From an uncultured Clostridia bacterium (GTDB taxonomy: Bacteria; Bacillota; Clostridia; Christensenellales; UBA1242), in contig CAMYXB010000033.1 in the NCBI GenBank assembly GCA_947303145.1, forward strand, positions 1-9,138: a DNA stretch of 9,138 nt, in the 5' to 3' direction. Positions 5,686 to 9,138 of the stretch are shown here, one piece after another (the stretch's first letter is position 1; every line of letters starts with the position of its first letter). The translations under genes and the position numbers were made by a program. Under the pieces are notes generated by a model. That model saw only the letters and a list, made by a program, of their open reading frames with translations, had not been told where the DNA came from and did no database searches.

Positions 5686-7449
5686 TCATTCTTTATTATC
5701 CAAATCGATTTTGATGTGGACATCTTTGAGTTGATAAGGGAAAACTGTGTTGGGGGCGCCCATGAGTGGGTCTTGAGCAGACTTATTGAGTGGGAATGCT
5801 ACAACCTCCTTGATGCTCTCTTCTTCGCAAAGCATCATGAGCAGTCTATCGAAGCCAATGGCTGCGCCGGCATGAGGGGGAGCACCATATTTGAAAGCAT
5901 TGTAAAGTGCGGGGAACTTGCTTTCAACTACGGATTGGTCATAGCCTGCCAGTCTAAATGCTTCCACCATTGTTTCTGGGCTATGATTCCTCACTGCTCC
6001 GCTGCACATTTCCACACCATCTAGCACCAAGTCATATTGATATGCCTTTATGTCGAACGGATTCATAGTCCTAAGAGCCTCTAGCCCTCCTTGAGGCATG
6101 GAGAAAGGATTGTGAGAAAATTCCACTTTGCCACACTCTCCCTCTTCATAGAATGGAAAATCTACCACAAAGCATGGTCTAAATACTTTCTTTTGTATCA
6201 AATCTAAGTCTTCGCCCAGTTTGTTGCGAAGTAGACCGGTGAATTTCTGTGCCTTAAGTCTCTTAACGTCACTTATGACGAATATTGTATCTCCCTCCTC
6301 GGCTTGTGTGGAATATATCATATTCTGCACATCTTGCTCGCTGAAATACTTGACTGCAGAGCCAGAAAGAGCACCATTCTCCATCTTAAAATACACCAGA
6401 CCACCTGCGCCCTGTAATTTCATAAAGTCGGCAAGGCCATCGAAAAATCTCCTACCCTTATCATTGGCTTTAGCCTTGAGGGCATAGATATATTTGTCTG
6501 TAAATATACTGAAAGTGTGATGAGTGAACTGCTCTGTCAAATCTATAAGATGTAGTGGATTCCTAAGGTCTGGTTTATCCGAGCCATAAATCTGCATGGC
6601 ATCGTTGAATTTGATACGAGGGAAAGGCGCCTTGGTGACGTCATAGTCGGTGAAGTGGGTGAGGGTGTTATACATCACTTTCTCCAAAACATCGAACACG
6701 TCCTCTTGCGTGGCAAAGCTCATCTCAAAATCTAGTTGATAGAAATCCCCAGGGCATCTATCCGCTCTAGCGTCCTCGTCTCTAAAGCAAGGGGCTATCT
6801 GATAATATCTAGTGAAACCACTGACCATCAAGAGTTGTTTGAACTGCTGAGGGCTCTGTGGAAGGGCATAGAATTTGCCGGGGTTCATTCTGCTAGGCAC
6901 CAAAAAGTCTCTGGCACCCTCGGGACTGGAAGATGTGAGGATGGGCGTCTGCACTTCTGTAAACTCCATCTCCTTCATCTGTGCTCTAATGAATTCAAGA
7001 AGCTCGGCTCTCTTTAGGATATTCCTATAATTCTGCTCATTCCTCAGGTCGAGATACCTATACTTGAGTCTAGTGTTGTCGTCTTGCTCTCTTGCCTTGA
7101 GTATCTCAAAGGGGAGAACCTCTGTGCAAGCACCAAGCACAGAGATAGACTGACACAAAACCTCTATCTCCCCTGTGCCCATATTCTCATTGATATTCTT
7201 CTCTCCTCTGGAGCGAACTGTGCCCACGACTGACACGACACTCTCTCTGGTGAGTCCGTCTACCATGCTGGCATCTTCCACGAATACTTGCACTACTCCA
7301 GTCTGATCTCTGAGTGTAAGGAAAGTAAGACCTCCCATCTTGCGAATATTGTTGACCCAACCTGCCACTTTCACTTCTGCGCCAATAAATTTGGCATTCA
7401 AATCTCCACACATATGGCTTCTGTATGGATTATTCTTCAAACTAATCAT
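5686..7449 (-). CDS. aspS: aspartyl-tRNA synthetase
   Basis: This class II synthetase charges tRNA-Asp with aspartate in the cytoplasm, using ATP. Its 587 aa match the usual bacterial length. An N-terminal OB-fold anticodon-binding domain (about 1-107) includes GWVNNIRKMGGLTFLTLRD (30-48). The class II core includes the flipping loop QSPQ (198-201), motif 2 FRDEDARADR (222-231) with Arg223, and motif 3 GAAIGFDRL (528-536) with Arg535. The bacteria-specific insertion (GAD) domain spans about 300-420. RADRCPGDFYQLDFEMSF (228-245) and the EMCSGAVRNH stretch (490-499) resemble a second bacterial AspRS sub-type rather than the E. coli form. ATG 7449 is preceded by GGAG (7458-7455) at 5-base spacing. 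A plausible promoter lies at 7522-7494. Monocistronic. Whether it also charges tRNA-Asn cannot be decided here. Confidence 0.97.
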   Translation of the reverse strand: MISLKNNPYRSHMCGDLNAKFIGAEVKVAGWVNNIRKMGGLTFLTLRDQTGVVQVFVEDASMVDGLTRESVVSVVGTVRSRGEKNINENMGTGEIEVLCQSISVLGACTEVLPFEILKAREQDDNTRLKYRYLDLRNEQNYRNILKRAELLEFIRAQMKEMEFTEVQTPILTSSSPEGARDFLVPSRMNPGKFYALPQSPQQFKQLLMVSGFTRYYQIAPCFRDEDARADRCPGDFYQLDFEMSFATQEDVFDVLEKVMYNTLTHFTDYDVTKAPFPRIKFNDAMQIYGSDKPDLRNPLHLIDLTEQFTHHTFSIFTDKYIYALKAKANDKGRRFFDGLADFMKLQGAGGLVYFKMENGALSGSAVKYFSEQDVQNMIYSTQAEEGDTIFVISDVKRLKAQKFTGLLRNKLGEDLDLIQKKVFRPCFVVDFPFYEEGECGKVEFSHNPFSMPQGGLEALRTMNPFDIKAYQYDLVLDGVEMCSGAVRNHSPETMVEAFRLAGYDQSVVESKFPALYNAFKYGAPPHAGAAIGFDRLLMMLCEEESIKEVVAFPLNKSAQDPLMGAPNTVFPYQLKDVHIKIDLDNKE

Positions 7450-7493
7450 AAATTCTCCAATTTTTAAGTTGATGTATAATAGATACGGAGAAA

Positions 7494-7522
7494 ATTATAT
7501 CACCAAAAATGAAAAAAGTAAA
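7494..7522 (-). promoter_or_regulatory. promoter of aspS
   Basis: On the minus strand, TTTACT (7522-7517, 4 of 6) is followed by a 17-base spacer and a perfect TATAAT (7499-7494). The start site would be near 7487, giving a leader of about 38 bases. That is too short for a T-box riboswitch, and none is seen. The GGAG ribosome site lies at 7458-7455. Confidence 0.6.
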
Positions 7523-7616
7523 TAGAAAATAAGTGAAAAAAAGTTAATAGAAATTGAATATATATATTATAGTAAAAATATATATGTGCAATATATACAA
7601 AAAAATGAAAAAATTA

Positions 7617-7644
7617 TTGATTTATCCCAAATATATGATATAAT
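7617..7644 (+). promoter_or_regulatory. strong extended -10 promoter of the 456-aa gene
   Basis: TTGATT (7617-7622, 4 of 6) is followed by a 16-base spacer and a perfect -10 TATAAT (7639-7644). TGA at 7636-7638 extends the -10. The ten bases ATGATATAAT are identical to those in the promoter of the 208-aa gene. The start site should be near 7651, and AGGTGA (7667-7672) then precedes ATG 7680 by 7 bases. A 10-base tandem repeat overlaps the start site. Confidence 0.8.
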
Positions 7645-7661
7645 AAAGTCAAATAAAGTCA
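7642..7661 (+). repeat. two tandem copies of a 10-base repeat at the transcription start
   Basis: AATAAAGTCA occurs twice back to back (7642-7651 and 7652-7661) with no mismatch. The first copy takes in the last three bases of the -10 box, and both cover the predicted start site and early leader of the 456-aa gene. Either a regulator site or a slippage product is possible. Confidence 0.7.
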
Positions 7662-7679
7662 CAGCGAGGTGAAAATAAG

Positions 7680-9050
7680 ATGAAAACAAACAGCACTGCA
7701 AGAAGACATGGCAAAACCAACAAACTTAAACCTGCTCTATTGAAAACTACAGCAAAAGTAATCGGTGGAATAGCGATACTGACATTCGCAGGATCTGTGG
7801 TGCTTCATTTTACTGGGAACACGCTTGAAGGCACAATTAAGCATGTCAAAACCTCAATTTCTAGTGGCATAAATTCCATAGGTAATTTCATAAATGAGAC
7901 TGTCGAGCATTATAGAGCAAATGCTAAAGCCTCCACTAATAAAACAACCTCCAACACAATAAATGAAGACGGCAAGTCTGTGCAGGCTCTCGATATAGAA
8001 TCAAGCAAAAATGATTCTCTTAATAAAAAGGTGATAGATCACTATAAGAATACTCCAACCCAAAAAGATATATTGATTGATGAGATGGTGACTACTGGCT
8101 CAAACAAAACAAAAGATGGTGAGACTCAAACCAAGGTTACCATGTCAATCAGCGAGCAAGGAAAATTCCTCACCACTATTGAGGAAATTAAACCAAACAT
8201 CACTGGTAAAGGCGACAAATCAAATGTCGTCACTACTCAAATCGCCGCTGATACCAATATAAAAGAGCTAAACTCAGCAAGTTATATTGATGAGTTGAAG
8301 TTCACTTTCGCAAAGAAAAGTATGACTGAATTATCAAATGCAAGTGACAAAGAAATGCAGGCGGCCCTGCAGACAGTGTCTACTGCTCTACTTGCCAACT
8401 GGGAAAACTTGTCAAGCAAAGAGCAAGAGATATTGGGTGCAGAAGAAACCAGCATAAAGATAGACTCAGTGAAGAGGACTTCCTCCTTAACTGTGGGAGC
8501 AGATGCCTACTACAATGGTGGGGTTGCCTTATTCGGAGGTGCTATCAACTATAATATTGTTAATGAGAAAACTGGCAAAGATGCGGTGCTTATAAGCGGA
8601 AAGTTCGCCATAGATCAATACGGAAATTATGCTGGCTCGGCACTGGGTGTATCCGGCAGAATAACTAAGAATGTGATAGGATATCTGTCTGCAAATCACA
8701 ACTTGATAGAGGGCTTCTCTGGTAGTGCAGGATTTAGAATTACATTCGGGAAAAATGACAATACTCCTGCTCTAATTGAAGTAGGACTCAAACCAGCTAC
8801 TAAACAGCAGGGGGGATCACCCACACCCACACCACCACCCACACCTTCCTCTGGCATAGAATATGAAAGCAGTATTCCTGGATTCGTAGATAGTCAAAAA
8901 GTAGATAATACTAATCTTGGTATGGAAAACAATACTGGTGGAAACAGTAATATTGGTGGGAATGTTAATCAAAATACTAATCAAACCTATACCAACAACA
9001 CACCAAATCAAATGAATAGACAGAGCAATGATAACTTGGCTCTAAATTAA
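7680..9050 (+). CDS. membrane-anchored, probably surface-exposed protein of unknown function, 456 aa
   Basis: I do not recognise this protein. The N-terminus is strongly basic (1-26), then one hydrophobic segment (27-44), reading as an uncleaved signal-anchor with the C-terminus outside; no clear cleavage site is seen. Next come a possibly helical stretch (45-80) and a Ser/Thr/Asn/Lys-rich region. A Gly- and aromatic-rich region at 266-357 looks like repeated amphipathic beta-strands, for example YYNGGVALFGGAINYNI (277-293) and SGSAGFRITFG (347-357). A Pro-Thr linker (379-390) and an Asn/Gln-rich low-complexity tail (407-456) follow. There is no LPxTG sorting motif and no C-terminal hydrophobic segment. 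The start is supported by AGGTGA 7 bases upstream and a strong promoter. The gene is divergent from aspS and monocistronic. A cell-envelope structural or adhesin-like role is an inference only. Confidence 0.8.
   Translation: MKTNSTARRHGKTNKLKPALLKTTAKVIGGIAILTFAGSVVLHFTGNTLEGTIKHVKTSISSGINSIGNFINETVEHYRANAKASTNKTTSNTINEDGKSVQALDIESSKNDSLNKKVIDHYKNTPTQKDILIDEMVTTGSNKTKDGETQTKVTMSISEQGKFLTTIEEIKPNITGKGDKSNVVTTQIAADTNIKELNSASYIDELKFTFAKKSMTELSNASDKEMQAALQTVSTALLANWENLSSKEQEILGAEETSIKIDSVKRTSSLTVGADAYYNGGVALFGGAINYNIVNEKTGKDAVLISGKFAIDQYGNYAGSALGVSGRITKNVIGYLSANHNLIEGFSGSAGFRITFGKNDNTPALIEVGLKPATKQQGGSPTPTPPPTPSSGIEYESSIPGFVDSQKVDNTNLGMENNTGGNSNIGGNVNQNTNQTYTNNTPNQMNRQSNDNLALN
8819..8845 (+). repeat. 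C/A-only low-complexity tract encoding the Pro-Thr linker
   Basis: A run of 27 bases made only of C and A, built from CCCACA and CCA units, encodes the PTPTPPPTP part of the 456-aa protein. It stands out in an otherwise AT-rich region. Such tracts can vary in length by slippage, which would change linker length in multiples of three or shift the frame. Confidence 0.7.
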
Positions 9051-9058
9051 AAATTGAT

Positions 9059-9088
9059 GGACATGAGAAAATCATGTTCTCTTTTTTT
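9059..9088 (+). terminator. intrinsic terminator of the 456-aa gene
   Basis: GGACATGA (9059-9066) pairs with TCATGTTC (9072-9079), an 8-bp stem with one G-T wobble and a 5-base loop. TCTTTTTTT with seven consecutive T follows at 9080-9088. It begins 9 bases after the stop codon. Confidence 0.85.
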
Positions 9089-9109
9089 ATCTAAATAGAT
9101 TATTAAGAA

Positions 9110-9129
9110 AAGCAAATAAAGATTTGCTT
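9110..9129 (-). terminator. hairpin near the window edge, possibly the terminator of an unseen convergent gene
   Basis: AAGCAAAT (9110-9117) and ATTTGCTT (9122-9129) form a perfect 8-bp stem with a 4-base loop. Read on the minus strand, the stem is followed by a T-rich tail TTCTTAAT, so it could end a minus-strand gene lying beyond the window. The stem is AT-rich and the T-run short, so this is tentative. Confidence 0.35.
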
Positions 9130-9138
9130 AATTTATTA

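Noticed and set aside
5662..6024. Plus-strand open frame of 120 codons overlapping the aspS 3' end
   Set aside because: It is the antisense shadow of aspS, has no ribosome site and encodes no recognisable motif; aspS on the other strand is unambiguous.
7450..7679. T-box or other riboswitch upstream of aspS
   Set aside because: The predicted leader is only about 38 bases, and no T-box sequence or antiterminator/terminator pair is visible.
8817..9011. Minus-strand frame within the C-terminal part of the 456-aa gene
   Set aside because: It is the complement of the Pro-Thr and Asn-rich low-complexity coding region, with no start signals.

Overview
The window looks like a chromosomal segment of a low-GC Bacillota-type bacterium, probably a gut-associated clostridial relative. 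The grounds are the AT-rich intergenic DNA, strong Shine-Dalgarno sites (AAGGAGG, AGGTGA), sigma-70/sigma-A promoters of TTGACA/TATAAT type, compact hairpin-plus-T-run terminators, a heterodimeric ABC exporter pair, and a remnant resembling the repeat-rich surface proteins of gut Firmicutes. The lineage is an inference; no 16S or comparable marker is present.

Layout. Positions 1-198: two tRNA genes on the minus strand, a CAU-anticodon tRNA (most like tRNA-Ile2, cut by the window edge) behind a complete tRNA-Pro(UGG), with a clear minus-strand promoter. Positions 241-3913: a two-gene plus-strand operon for a heterodimeric ABC exporter; the genes overlap by one base. Its NBDs show the classic split of one degenerate and one consensus ATP site. 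Positions 3984-5354: two divergent genes of unknown function (177 aa minus, 208 aa plus), each with its own promoter evidence and terminator. Positions 5321-5624: an open frame without a credible start that looks like the C-terminal scrap of a beta-helical repeat surface protein, followed by a good bidirectional terminator. Positions 5686-7449: aspS (aspartyl-tRNA synthetase) on the minus strand, converging on that terminator. Positions 7680-9088: a 456-aa membrane-anchored, probably surface-exposed protein of unknown function with its own promoter and terminator, divergent from aspS.

How it fits together. The tRNA genes and aspS are translation housekeeping genes. The ABC pair is a self-contained exporter whose substrate cannot be read from sequence. 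The block from about 4000 to 5624 behaves like an accessory insert between conserved blocks: two unrecognised genes, more AT-rich than their neighbours by eye, next to a decayed surface-protein fragment. The least explained genes are the two divergent hypotheticals and the anchored 456-aa protein, which has a strand-rich glycine/aromatic region, a Pro-Thr linker and an Asn-rich tail. I see no CRISPR array, insertion sequence, rRNA or convincing riboswitch. Nothing here can be firmly called a new defence or secretion system.
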